A stretch of 34,612 bases of DNA from Rikenellaceae bacterium DTU049 (GTDB lineage Bacteria > Bacteroidota > Bacteroidia > Bacteroidales > DTU049). Every line of letters begins with the position of its first letter. The first letter of the stretch is position 1. The stretch spans positions 1 to 34,612 of the forward strand of contig LFTI01000043.1 of NCBI GenBank assembly GCA_001513285.1, given 5' to 3'. Positions 10,126 through 17,489 of this stretch are shown here, piece after piece. A program made the position numbers and the translations under genes. The notes below the pieces were generated by a model. The model saw nothing but the letters and a program-made list of their open reading frames with translations. It searched no databases and was not told the origin of the DNA.

Positions 10126-10128
10126 CTA
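10126..10128 (-). other. In-frame amber codon (TAG) splitting an otherwise open 1044-codon frame
   Basis: Plus-strand CTA reads TAG on the minus strand. Both flanks stay in the same frame with domain continuity across the codon. None of the 23 intact genes whose stops I checked ends in TAG (20 TAA, 3 TGA); the only other TAG ends the transposase relic. Confidence 0.9.
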
Positions 10129-11355
10129 AACAACTGTTCTATTTTGTAATGTTGAAGTAGCAGGTGTACATGTCCCTGATGGTGCTCCCACAGCAAATTG
10201 CCAATTCCATGATGTAGGATTATTACTTGATAAATCTGTAAATGTTACACTACCACCAGCTGTGATAGTAGTTACATCTGCTGTGAAATCTGCTACTGGT
10301 GCTGCACCGGTCTGTGGAGTAGTAATACATATTGTAAATGTTGTTGTTTCTGGTGGAGTAGAATAATAATGATACACTCTAACATAATAAGTATTACCTA
10401 TAGTAAGGCCTGTAGCATTAATTACTTCTGAACCTCCTTCTAAAGTAGCATCTACACAAGTAATACTTGTGCCAGGACATGATCCTGATCGCAGATCTAC
10501 AACTGCATCAAAGTCTGAAGAACCTACTACGGTAATTGTATGTTCAGTAGCAGTAGCTACAAATTTATACCAAACATCATCATTAGGAGTTCCAGGACAT
10601 CCAGTAACGCCAGAATTTGTTGCGCCAGCTACATCGCCCGTTGTAGGATTAGTACAATTAGCAGAGTTATTAACCGTTAGTGTTATTGCACCAGAGCAGT
10701 CATCATTAGATGGAGCTGTAGACTCAAATGTTAACTTGGCTTGTGGTTTTAAATTCATACTACTTGTTATGGCTTCACTACACATTGATTGAGATATAGA
10801 ATTAATATACCCTATGCCATTAGTTACCTCTGGTGTATATACATAAACCTGTCCACTAGCACTATAATCAGAATTAACCCCCCAGCAAATATCAACAACT
10901 ATATTATCTATACCGTTCCATTGAAAAGGTGTAGTAAATGTGAAAGTTTTCCATCCAGTGCTATTAAAATTAACAGAGGAAGCAGAATAAACTGGAGTAA
11001 GTGTAGTAGTAATATTTAAACTTGCATCTGTGGCTGTAGTATGTCCAATTCGAATTTCATAATTTAAATGAGTTTTATCTGCAGCTTGTGAGACATTAAA
11101 AGCTATAGCTTTTAATAATTGTGGACCAGAAACACCAGCTGCATTAATTTCACTTTTGGTATAGACAAACTGCAAGCGTCTACTTTCCCAAAAGACATTG
11201 GCAGGTGAAGGATTATAGGCTCCACTTTGATTTGTTCCACTTCCTAATGTAATAATAGTGGGAGTTTGTGATTGTAAAGAAGTATACATACCTATAAACA
11301 TAATTAATATTGGTATTAACTTCATTAATCCATTAAATTTTAATTTTCTTTTCAT
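10126..11355 (-). CDS. N-terminal part of amber-interrupted T9SS adhesin
   Basis: 409 codons with an N-terminal signal peptide (hydrophobic LIPILIMFIGMY, cleavage probably after SLQSQ). A beta-rich domain of about 190 residues contains GWKTFTFTTPF and DNIVVDICW. A pre-peptidase-C-terminal-like domain follows (SNDDCSGAITL to TYYVRVYHYY). It ends abruptly inside a PKD domain (ADFTADVTTITAGGSVTFTD). The stop is TAG where the PKD fold predicts a tyrosine or phenylalanine (VV-[Y/F]-NTPGTYTV), so TAT or TTT to TAG by one substitution is the simplest explanation. Read through, the protein would be 1044 residues and end in a T9SS sorting domain. Truncated as written, it would reach the periplasm but not be sorted to the surface. 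A TATATTTG box (minus, 11391-11398) is a possible -7 element. Confidence 0.85.
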   Translation of the reverse strand: MKRKLKFNGLMKLIPILIMFIGMYTSLQSQTPTIITLGSGTNQSGAYNPSPANVFWESRRLQFVYTKSEINAAGVSGPQLLKAIAFNVSQAADKTHLNYEIRIGHTTATDASLNITTTLTPVYSASSVNFNSTGWKTFTFTTPFQWNGIDNIVVDICWGVNSDYSASGQVYVYTPEVTNGIGYINSISQSMCSEAITSSMNLKPQAKLTFESTAPSNDDCSGAITLTVNNSANCTNPTTGDVAGATNSGVTGCPGTPNDDVWYKFVATATEHTITVVGSSDFDAVVDLRSGSCPGTSITCVDATLEGGSEVINATGLTIGNTYYVRVYHYYSTPPETTTFTICITTPQTGAAPVADFTADVTTITAGGSVTFTDLSSNNPTSWNWQFAVGAPSGTCTPATSTLQNRTVV

Positions 11356-11582
11356 AAGCTTTATTTTTTTGTTGTTAAAAAATTTTTTGGCAAATATATA
11401 TAATTTTCACATTATAATAATGTCAATTTATATAAAAAATTTTTAAGTCAAACTAAAATAAAAAATTTAAAAAGATCATTTAACCAATAAATAAATTATT
11501 CGTATGTGCATATTATTATACGTCCATATGAGATATTTTTTCATTTAGCAATTTAAGTATTGACTTTATAATATGTTTGGAG

Positions 11583-11705
11583 CAATTCGTGAATTGTCAT
11601 AACGAGGTTTTTTTCTGGTTAATTATCTAAGAAACTGTGGTTATTTCTATTTCAGGGCTAAAGCCCATAGCTCTTTCTTTCTCATACCCTGACATTTATC
11701 AGGGT
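11583..11705. repeat. Cluster of short REP-like hairpins
   Basis: Three small palindromes lie close together: CAATTC-GT-GAATTG (11583-11596), GGGCTAAAGCCC (11655-11666) and ACCCTGA-cattta-TCAGGGT (11686-11705). They are spaced like paired palindromic units in non-coding DNA. I infer an old interspersed palindromic repeat cluster. Confidence 0.5.
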
Positions 11706-11724
11706 TAATAATCTACTTTTTATT

Positions 11725-12012
11725 GTCTGAACTGGGATTTTCGGGATTAAAGGATTTTGGGATTTACCCTGTGAGATAATTAATTATTTTACTTTTAATA
11801 TATAATTTACTATATATCTCACGGGGTAAATTTCTTATTTGTCAATCTGTGAAACGCTAAACTCGTTGCGACAAAATTTATCAGCAACCCTATTTTTATA
11901 TTGTATGCTTCGAGATAATTTAATGCTTGTGCAATGTAAACATCTTCCAAATCCCAGTTTATATTTTTCCCAATCCCATTTTCCCACTAATCTAATAAAT
12001 CCCAGTTCAGAC
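11725..12012. repeat. Nested inverted-repeat element around a GxxExxY gene tail
   Basis: A perfect 16-bp inverted repeat (GTCTGAACTGGGATTT at 11725-11740, its complement at 11997-12012) bounds the segment. Inside, a 17-bp inverted repeat with one mismatch lies at 11762-11778 and 11815-11831 (ATTTACCC-GTGAGATA) around a 36-nt AT-rich loop. Both flanks carry spaced GGGATT motifs. A third GTCTGAAC at 12031-12038 pairs with 12005-12012. The structure looks like an intergenic repeat that has colonised the end of a gene. Confidence 0.65.
11821..11996 (-). pseudogene. GxxExxY-family protein, C-terminal remnant
   Basis: In the minus frame that reads TAC at 11938, the translation runs YIAQALNYLEAYNIKIGLLI, then NF, then SLAF-RLTNKKF, and stops with TGA at 11820-11822. 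This matches the C-terminal signature of GxxExxY proteins (PD-(D/E)XK nuclease-like; usually [AQ]-LNYL-x(5)-[KV]-GLL-[IL]-NFG-x-x-SL-x-x-KR). Upstream the frame stays open only for about 20 codons of GGGATT-repeat-derived sequence and then hits a stop, so the N-terminal nuclease-like part is absent. An overlapping frame at 11835-12041 is not the conserved one. Family function is unknown. I regard this as a decayed gene embedded in repeats. Confidence 0.6.
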
Positions 12013-12114
12013 TTATTATCAGTGTAAATTGTCTGAACCATGATTTTTGTGATTTAGAAATTGTTCAGAATTGAATGTTAAAAATAAAAAAAATTGATAT
12101 AGAATATGGATGAA

Positions 12115-13587
12115 TTACCTAATGATTTTCTTTTTAATTTCTTCGTATTGCATTCTAAAATTTTTATCAACTTCTAATAAACTATTAACATTTTTAATAG
12201 CATAAGCCACAGAAGAATGCTTACGATTACCTGTAAGTTTACCAATTTCGCTAAGTGTAAGTTTAGAATATTTGAAAGCCATATACATAGCCATATGCCT
12301 AGCAATAACGATTTGTTGTTTACGCGATTCACACTCTAAATCTTCTATAGATATAGAGAAGTAATCGCACACTATATGCTTGATCATATCATAAGTAATG
12401 TCTTTTTGATTACATTTGATATATTGATCTATTAAACTTTGCACATCCGAAATGTCAAGATCCTTTTTCACAAAAGTAGAATGAGCTATGATGGCAATTA
12501 GCACACCCTCGATCTCTCTAACGCTATCCTTTACTTTTTTTGCAATATAATCTATGATTTCATCGGACAATTGGATGCCATCTTTTTGAATTTTTTTTCT
12601 AATAATGGCTTGTCTAGTGTCATAGTCGGGTTTAGTGAGCTCTGCAGTAAGTCCCCATTTGAATCTGCTCAAGAGTCTTTCTTCAATACCATCTAGCTCG
12701 ATAGGAGCTTTATCAGAAGTTAAAATTATTTGTTTACCTTGTTGATGTAAAGAATTGAAAATTTGGAAAAAAACTTCTTGGGTTTTAGGTTTATTAGCTA
12801 AATGATGAATATCATCCATTATCAATAAATCTACAGATTGATATATTTGAATAAAATCAGCAATATTATCAGATTTAACGACTTTGATAAACTGGTTAAG
12901 AAACTCAGCAGTATTCATGTAAAGAATAACTTTATTAGAGAATTTTTTTCGAGTTTCTAAGCCGATAGCATTCACGAGATGAGTTTTGCCAAGGCCAGTA
13001 GCACTATAGAGGAAAAAAGGGTTAAAAGTAGTAAGACCAGGATTATAAGCAATACTTAAGCCTACAGCTCTAGCTAACCTATTACATTCACCTTCTACAA
13101 AATTGTCAAAGTCCAACATTTCTATCAAATTACTATCAATAGAATAAGTTCTAATACCCGGGATTAGAAAAGGATTTGGTAAATGAGTAGTTTTATCATC
13201 ATTAGCATTTTCAGATTTAAAAGGCAAGTGAATATCAGGATTAGCAGTAGCTACCTTATCATTAGAAGGCCATTGTAGAGTAGACGAATCATCATTTTCT
13301 TTAGTAATAACCACTTGATAGTAAAGCTTTGCATTAGGTCCTACGAAATTTTTTAAAGCACTTTTAAGAACATCGATGAAATGTGCCTCAATGTATTCAT
13401 AGTAAAAGGATGATGGCACTTCTATGGTGAGAGTATTGTCTTCAAAAGCTAAAGGTTTAAGAGGAAGAAACCATGTTTTAAAATTTTGAGAATTAACATT
13501 TTCCTTAATAAAGTCTAATATATTATTCCATAATAGATCTAATTTAGATATGTTTTTTTGAGTAATTTTTTTCTCTAATTCCTTCAT
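12115..13587 (-). CDS. dnaA: Chromosomal replication initiator protein DnaA (divergent)
   Basis: DnaA binds DnaA boxes, oligomerises on ATP and opens oriC. The domains are in the expected order over 490 residues: domain I (about 18-95, WNNILDFIKENV.SQNFKTWF), a linker, an AAA+ domain (about 140-350) and DNA-binding domain IV (about 390-490). Walker B is LLIMDDIHHLA; the arginine-finger region is LLSRFKWGL. Two departures stand out. The P-loop reads SATGLGKTH (195-203), with Ser-Ala where most DnaA proteins have Gly-Gly. The domain IV signature reads GNRKHSSV instead of the usual G-x-[RK]-DHxTV, so the DNA-contacting Asp is Lys, although His is kept. As usual in this phylum, no dnaN is adjacent. 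I found no cluster of DnaA boxes nearby, only one TTATCCACA at 15764-15772. Confidence 0.93.
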   Translation of the reverse strand: MKELEKKITQKNISKLDLLWNNILDFIKENVNSQNFKTWFLPLKPLAFEDNTLTIEVPSSFYYEYIEAHFIDVLKSALKNFVGPNAKLYYQVVITKENDDSSTLQWPSNDKVATANPDIHLPFKSENANDDKTTHLPNPFLIPGIRTYSIDSNLIEMLDFDNFVEGECNRLARAVGLSIAYNPGLTTFNPFFLYSATGLGKTHLVNAIGLETRKKFSNKVILYMNTAEFLNQFIKVVKSDNIADFIQIYQSVDLLIMDDIHHLANKPKTQEVFFQIFNSLHQQGKQIILTSDKAPIELDGIEERLLSRFKWGLTAELTKPDYDTRQAIIRKKIQKDGIQLSDEIIDYIAKKVKDSVREIEGVLIAIIAHSTFVKKDLDISDVQSLIDQYIKCNQKDITYDMIKHIVCDYFSISIEDLECESRKQQIVIARHMAMYMAFKYSKLTLSEIGKLTGNRKHSSVAYAIKNVNSLLEVDKNFRMQYEEIKKKIIR

Positions 13588-13672
13588 TTTTAAAACCTTA
13601 ATTAATAGTTAATATACTTCCCTCAATTCAAATAGCAAAAGTGCATAAAATTTTTTGAATTAAAAAATTTTT

Positions 13673-14623
13673 TTACACATTTTTATAAAAAATTTTTTCA
13701 GTTTTATTATCAGCGAATAAAAAATCACCAGCTGAGTTAAAATAGCAGTCTAGTTGTGTCATTTGCACTCCAGCATATGCATTTTGAGTTATTATCACTG
13801 GTTTGCTATCTCTATTATAAATAGATATAGGTTTAGATAGAAGAGTGTGGCTATGACCACCCAATATTATATCAATATTAGAGCTAGATTTAGCTATTTC
13901 TACATCACCTATTTTGCCATCATCACCTTTATAACCTAAATGAGATAAACAAATAATCAAATTGCATTTATAATCTTTTTTCAAAAGATAAGTCATTTCG
14001 GCAGCAGTCTGCATAGGATCTTTATATTTAGTATTGTCCCAAATATATGGATCTATCAATCCTTTAGGGTCTATTCCTAATCCATAAACACCAATTTTTA
14101 TTTTATTAAATTTATAAATTTTATAAGAATTGACGATTTTTGATAATTTATTATGATTAGCAAAATCATAATTAGAACTAATAACATCAAAATTAGCTAA
14201 AGATAAATTTTGTGCTAAAGTATCTAAACCCAGATCAAATTCATGATTACCTAGAGTAGTAGCAGTATAGTGCATTTTATTCATATACTCTACTTCTATT
14301 TTTCCTTTATAAATATTGAAATAAGGTGTTCCTTGATAAAAATCGCCAGTATCGAAAATTAATACATTATCATTAGAACTTAAAACATCCTTTATCAGAT
14401 AAGCTCTGCGACTATAACCACCCTGATTAGGATATCTATAATGATTTTTAGGTAAAGGCTCCACCTGGCTATGAGTATCATTAGTATGTAAAATAGTAAC
14501 TTTTTGAATACCAAGCTCTTCATAAAAATTATTGTTTGCGGCGGATTTAGAAATTTTAGGTAACAGCAGACCTAGTCCTATGCCAAGAGAATATTTAAGA
14601 AAATCGCGTCTATCATTATTCAT
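13673..14623 (-). CDS. Tat-exported metallophosphatase (5'-nucleotidase catalytic domain)
   Basis: Calcineurin-like metallophosphoesterase domain of the UshA/5'-nucleotidase family: TILHTNDTHSQ, FDTGDFYQG, LGNHEFDLG, LSHLGYKG and GGHSHTLL supply the dinuclear-metal ligands. The protein lacks the family's C-terminal substrate-binding domain, which is encoded by the gene immediately upstream. I start at ATG 14623 rather than the ATG at 14638 because this places a twin-arginine signal at the N-terminus (MNNDRRDFLKYSLGIGLGLL). That predicts export of the folded, metal-loaded protein. With this start the gene overlaps the upstream stop by 8 bp (ATGAATAA), so the two are almost certainly translated together. 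Likely role: periplasmic or surface nucleotide or phosphate-ester hydrolysis. Confidence 0.9.
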   Translation of the reverse strand: MNNDRRDFLKYSLGIGLGLLLPKISKSAANNNFYEELGIQKVTILHTNDTHSQVEPLPKNHYRYPNQGGYSRRAYLIKDVLSSNDNVLIFDTGDFYQGTPYFNIYKGKIEVEYMNKMHYTATTLGNHEFDLGLDTLAQNLSLANFDVISSNYDFANHNKLSKIVNSYKIYKFNKIKIGVYGLGIDPKGLIDPYIWDNTKYKDPMQTAAEMTYLLKKDYKCNLIICLSHLGYKGDDGKIGDVEIAKSSSNIDIILGGHSHTLLSKPISIYNRDSKPVIITQNAYAGVQMTQLDCYFNSAGDFLFADNKTEKIFYKNV

Positions 14624-15371
14624 ATATGAACCTCCCATCTATTTTAGCAAAAGCTGCTTTATTTTGAGATGTCAATAATTTATAATGTTCAATAATAATA
14701 TCACGAATGAGAAAAGGAGTATCTATGCGCTTTATAGGATTTAATAATCCCGACAAATTGTCCCCTCCATTAGCCAGATAATTAGATGTAGCAACCCAGT
14801 AATATTGATTTTCAGAAATTTCTTCACCATTAATTAAAGTTTGCTTCAGAGTAGTAGTAATAACATCAGCTATTATTTGCAATCCAGCTATCGGCATACC
14901 ACCTTTTTTTACAATTTGTTTAGCTAGATTTAGTAAATCTTTACCAGAAATTTTTAATAAAGTCAATGTATTATCAAAAGGCATAACAGCAAATACATCC
15001 TTAACTCTAATTTCGTCAGCAGGTAAAAAAGACCTAAAACCTCCATTATTCATAACGACTATACAAGAATAACCATTTAAAGAATCTTTTAAATTTCTAT
15101 TCACAAAATCTAATAATAAATCACAAACGAAATTACCTAAATTACCCTCTGGGTCATTTTTTACCATTGCTACTTCATTAAATCCTATTACAACCTCCAT
15201 TAAACTATCTAGTCCTACTTTATATTTATTTATCCAATTTTCTACACTGCTATCATTAATAATAGTACTATCTATGGTAATAGTTTTAGATGTAGATTGC
15301 CTATTAGTAACTAAATAATTAGTACAAGACATCAAAATTACTGGAAGCAAAAGATATAAGAGCTTTCTCAT
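14616..15371 (-). CDS. Lipoprotein with 5'-nucleotidase C-terminal domain
   Basis: Encodes the substrate-binding (C-terminal) domain of the 5'-nucleotidase family without the metallophosphatase domain: MNNGGFRSFLPADEIRVKDV, FAVMPFDNTLTLLKISGKDL and SNYLANGGDN. I choose ATG 15371, which gives a 251-residue protein with a clean lipoprotein signal (MRKLLYLLLPVILMSC; Cys16 in the lipobox). The frame is open back to 15500, but those codons are low-complexity Leu/Lys-rich and run into the adjacent mobile element. It forms a two-gene unit with the Tat metallophosphatase downstream. I infer the two products assemble into one split 5'-nucleotidase, with this half lipid-anchored. Confidence 0.88.
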   Translation of the reverse strand: MRKLLYLLLPVILMSCTNYLVTNRQSTSKTITIDSTIINDSSVENWINKYKVGLDSLMEVVIGFNEVAMVKNDPEGNLGNFVCDLLLDFVNRNLKDSLNGYSCIVVMNNGGFRSFLPADEIRVKDVFAVMPFDNTLTLLKISGKDLLNLAKQIVKKGGMPIAGLQIIADVITTTLKQTLINGEEISENQYYWVATSNYLANGGDNLSGLLNPIKRIDTPFLIRDIIIEHYKLLTSQNKAAFAKIDGRFIYE

Positions 15372-15455
15372 TAATAGTTTTTTTAACAAAATTAATAGTT
15401 TTTTAATCAAAAAAAGAAATTTTGAAAAATTATTTAATAAAATTATATTTAAATA

Positions 15456-15838
15456 CTTTGTAGTCCGATAAAAATAAAAAATAGATAATAATAAAATCAA
15501 ATATATTGATTATGGTGGTTCTATAAAGTTTTATATGGGTAAAGATTAAAAAAGAGTAATTTTATAAAAATGAATTTTATTTATTATTGCACAGTTAAAT
15601 ATTAACCACAAAGTTCTCAAAGAAGGCACAAAGAACACAGAGAAAAAATGAAAGTGAATGATAAACTTTAATGTTATTTTATTAAAAGATGGAATTAAAA
15701 GGGTTTTAACAGGTACTTTGTGAACTTTGTGTAATATCTTAGTGTTCTTTGTAGTAAAATAATTTATCCACAATAAACGTTATAGAACCAAGTTTTTTAA
15801 CTCCTATTCTTAAAAAATTTTTTTATCGGACAACAATG
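15456..15838. mobile_element. MITE-like element with terminal inverted repeats, no transposase
   Basis: The ends are inverted copies of each other: left CTTTGTAGTCCGATAAAA from 15456, right TTTTATCGGACAACAATG at 15821-15838. A second, inner inverted pair (GGTTCTATAAaGTTT at 15517-15531; complement at 15775-15789, 14/15 matching) supports a palindromic element of about 383 bp. The interior has no credible gene; it carries a degenerate inverted pair built from CACAAAG-type words (15605-15644 and 15714-15755). One end is repeated at window positions 1-62 (49/51 match over 51 bp). No clear target-site duplication is visible. I infer a non-autonomous element mobilised in trans; the family is not recognised. 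Confidence 0.68.
15605..15755. repeat. Inverted ACCACAAAG-type low-complexity repeat inside the MITE-like element
   Basis: Left arm 15605-15644 is made of CACAAAG/AGAACACAGAG words; right arm 15714-15755 is made of their complements (CTTTGTG, GTGTTCTTTG). The minus-strand frame over it (15546-15773) translates to Thr-Lys-Asn-Thr-Lys-rich peptide typical of this repeat and is not a gene. Confidence 0.6.
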
Positions 15839-15872
15839 ATTTTCTATAAGTAGACTATTAGGGGAAAAAAGT

Positions 15873-15902
15873 GTTTATAAAATTTTGAAAAATTTTATAA
15901 AC
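15873..15902 (-). terminator. Likely terminator of the IS1595-type transposase
   Basis: A perfect 13-bp inverted repeat (GTTTATAAAATTT / AAATTTTATAAAC) with a TGAA loop. Reading on the minus strand, ACTTTTTTCCCC follows, giving a short U tract. It begins 20 bp beyond the transposase stop. The stem is AT-rich, hence moderate confidence. Confidence 0.55.
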
Positions 15903-15922
15903 AGAAATTGTAAGAAAAATAT

Positions 15923-16930
15923 TTAAATGTTATAGATTAAATATGTTGACGACATGAGATTGTTGTACCGCTCCCATGCCCTCCTATCCGACGCCGCCAA
16001 ATTAAGCAACCTCCCTGTATCTTCTATAATCTTATCCGCCAGATACTTCCCTCTAACTACAAACCACATTATGTAGTTCGTCAAATACTTTGTCGCCACT
16101 CCACGAAACTTATAATATATCCAGCCCACAAAATCTGTTATCTTCTTATGAACATTTGATACACTGTATATTCCTCGCTTCATCTTGTTTTTGTTTGTTA
16201 TCTCTTTATGTTTGATATGCTCTGCAGTTACAGTCTTGAAAGCTTTTTTATTACTGCCACATACCACAGAATCCTTGGATATGCGTGATCTTAAAAAATC
16301 AGCTATGTGATTAGCTTGCACTCGTTTATCTGCTAATTTTTTGAACAAAATATTTCCACTTCTATCTGTGGCAGCTAATACTGCCACTTTTATTGGCTTC
16401 TTTTTCTTTAGCTTTTTTAATTCTTTCTTGTCACGTTTCTTTTTGCCTTTTTCGGAATAATTCATTAGTAACTCCTCTAATTCAACTATTCCAAAGAAAT
16501 TAACATTATCCTCAAAAGACTGCAAAGCACACAATATCCTATGACGCCAAAAGAAACTTGTTGTGAGACTTATATGTACAATTCTGGCACACTCCCTCAA
16601 GCTCATGCCAGCACTCATACATTTGATATATTCGAGCATTTTGCCCTTTTCATGAACGCCATACATAAAGGTACCAGTGGTAACTCTGAACTGTCTGCCG
16701 CAGTTTTTACATCGGTAATTTTGTACCCCACTTTGCAAACCATTTTTGATTACATGACTACTATTGCATTCTGGACAAAGTATGCCTGTAGACATTGCTT
16801 TAATTTCTTGATAATCTACGACATCTTTGCCCTCCTCAATCATTTCATCATAGAGATTGTCGTATAATTCGCGTGTACCTTCTTTAGTGAGGGTGAAAAT
16901 TTCTGTAGGATTTTCGAAAAGGTTATTCAT
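15923..16930 (-). CDS. IS1595-family transposase-like protein with altered catalytic residues
   Basis: 335 residues with an N-terminal zinc ribbon (CPEC at 52-55, CKNC at 74-77), a helix-turn-helix segment (MSLRECARIVHISLTTSFFWRHRIL) and an RNase-H-like transposase core ending GVATKYLTNYIMWF, as in IS1595/ISXO2-like proteins. The family's first catalytic acid (usually V-E-x-D-E) reads VELEE, with Glu152 in place of Asp. The second (usually C-[ST]-D-G-x-x-[AG]-Y) reads CGSNKKAF, with no Asp. Asn259-Val is kept at the third site. The frame is full length with no stops, and its 3' half is visibly richer in G+C than its neighbours, which suggests transfer. A TAAATTTG (minus, 16944-16951) is a possible promoter box. 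I found no flanking terminal inverted repeats that pair. It may be an inactive copy or a repurposed DNA-binding protein. Confidence 0.82.
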   Translation of the reverse strand: MNNLFENPTEIFTLTKEGTRELYDNLYDEMIEEGKDVVDYQEIKAMSTGILCPECNSSHVIKNGLQSGVQNYRCKNCGRQFRVTTGTFMYGVHEKGKMLEYIKCMSAGMSLRECARIVHISLTTSFFWRHRILCALQSFEDNVNFFGIVELEELLMNYSEKGKKKRDKKELKKLKKKKPIKVAVLAATDRSGNILFKKLADKRVQANHIADFLRSRISKDSVVCGSNKKAFKTVTAEHIKHKEITNKNKMKRGIYSVSNVHKKITDFVGWIYYKFRGVATKYLTNYIMWFVVRGKYLADKIIEDTGRLLNLAASDRRAWERYNNLMSSTYLIYNI

Positions 16931-17027
16931 AATTATTTTTTTGCAAATTTAGTAATTATTTAATTATACTTGAATTTTAATAACATTAAAAAATAATATT
17001 ATCTCTCCCCACCACTCCAACACATCT

Positions 17028-17438
17028 TTAACCCACTACCGTCAACACTATCTCTCGTGCCGATGCTTTAGTCCTAAATTCGCATAAATATATTCCTTGC
17101 CACCTACCTAATGATAGTTTCCCTCTTACTATTGGTATTGTTAGTGAAACACCAAACATTGAACTTTTGAAATGTGCAGGCATATCATCTGCCCCTTCTA
17201 TATCATGTGTAAGATATGGCAAATCTTCTGGTACTAATTCTTTACTTATTACTTCCATATCTTGTCTGACATCAGGATCGTAATTTTCATTTATTGTTAT
17301 TGCTGCTGAGGTATGTCGTAGAAATATGTTTAGCAAACCAGTCTCTGGTAACGGTTCTATTACTTCCAGTATTTTATTTGTAATTAAATGAAAACCTCTT
17401 TTATATGGTGGAAGTTTGATTTCATATGTTTTTATCAT
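17028..17438 (-). CDS. yjbQ: YjbQ/UPF0047 family protein
   Basis: 136 residues, the usual length of this small single-domain family. Hallmarks are HTSAAITINENYDPDVRQD, YLTHDIEGADDMPAHFKSS and LGRWQGIYLCEFR, which together carry the conserved His, Asp and Glu residues. Members have been reported to show weak thiamine-phosphate synthase activity, hence the common database name, but the physiological role is unsettled. It lies downstream of thpR on the same strand, about 50 bp away, and could be cotranscribed. Confidence 0.92.
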   Translation of the reverse strand: MIKTYEIKLPPYKRGFHLITNKILEVIEPLPETGLLNIFLRHTSAAITINENYDPDVRQDMEVISKELVPEDLPYLTHDIEGADDMPAHFKSSMFGVSLTIPIVRGKLSLGRWQGIYLCEFRTKASAREIVLTVVG

Positions 17439-17489
17439 TGTTTTTTAAATTTTTATGTCATTAATTAAAAAAATTCTTAACCTATTAAT

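Noticed and set aside
10126-10128. Genome-wide reassignment of TAG to an amino acid
   Set aside because: About two dozen conserved genes contain no in-frame TAG and have normal lengths, so a general code change is not supported; only a local event is.
10469-10792. 107-codon plus-strand frame
   Set aside because: Antisense to the adhesin gene; no domain, and it only reflects low stop density opposite Thr/Ser/Val-rich coding sequence.
11835-12041. 68-codon minus-strand frame
   Set aside because: It is in a different frame from the recognisable GxxExxY tail and is made partly of GGGATT repeat sequence.
15372-15500. Upstream extension of the 5'-nucleotidase lipoprotein to an ATG at 15500
   Set aside because: The extra 43 codons are low-complexity and run into the MITE end, whereas the ATG at 15371 gives a standard lipoprotein signal.
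15764-15772. Perfect DnaA box TTATCCACA near dnaA
   Set aside because: It is single, lies inside a mobile repeat, and there is no cluster or AT-rich unwinding element arrangement to support an origin.
15546-15773. 75-codon minus-strand frame rich in Thr, Lys, Asn, His
   Set aside because: It is the translation of the CACAAAG-type inverted repeat inside the MITE-like element, with no protein signature.
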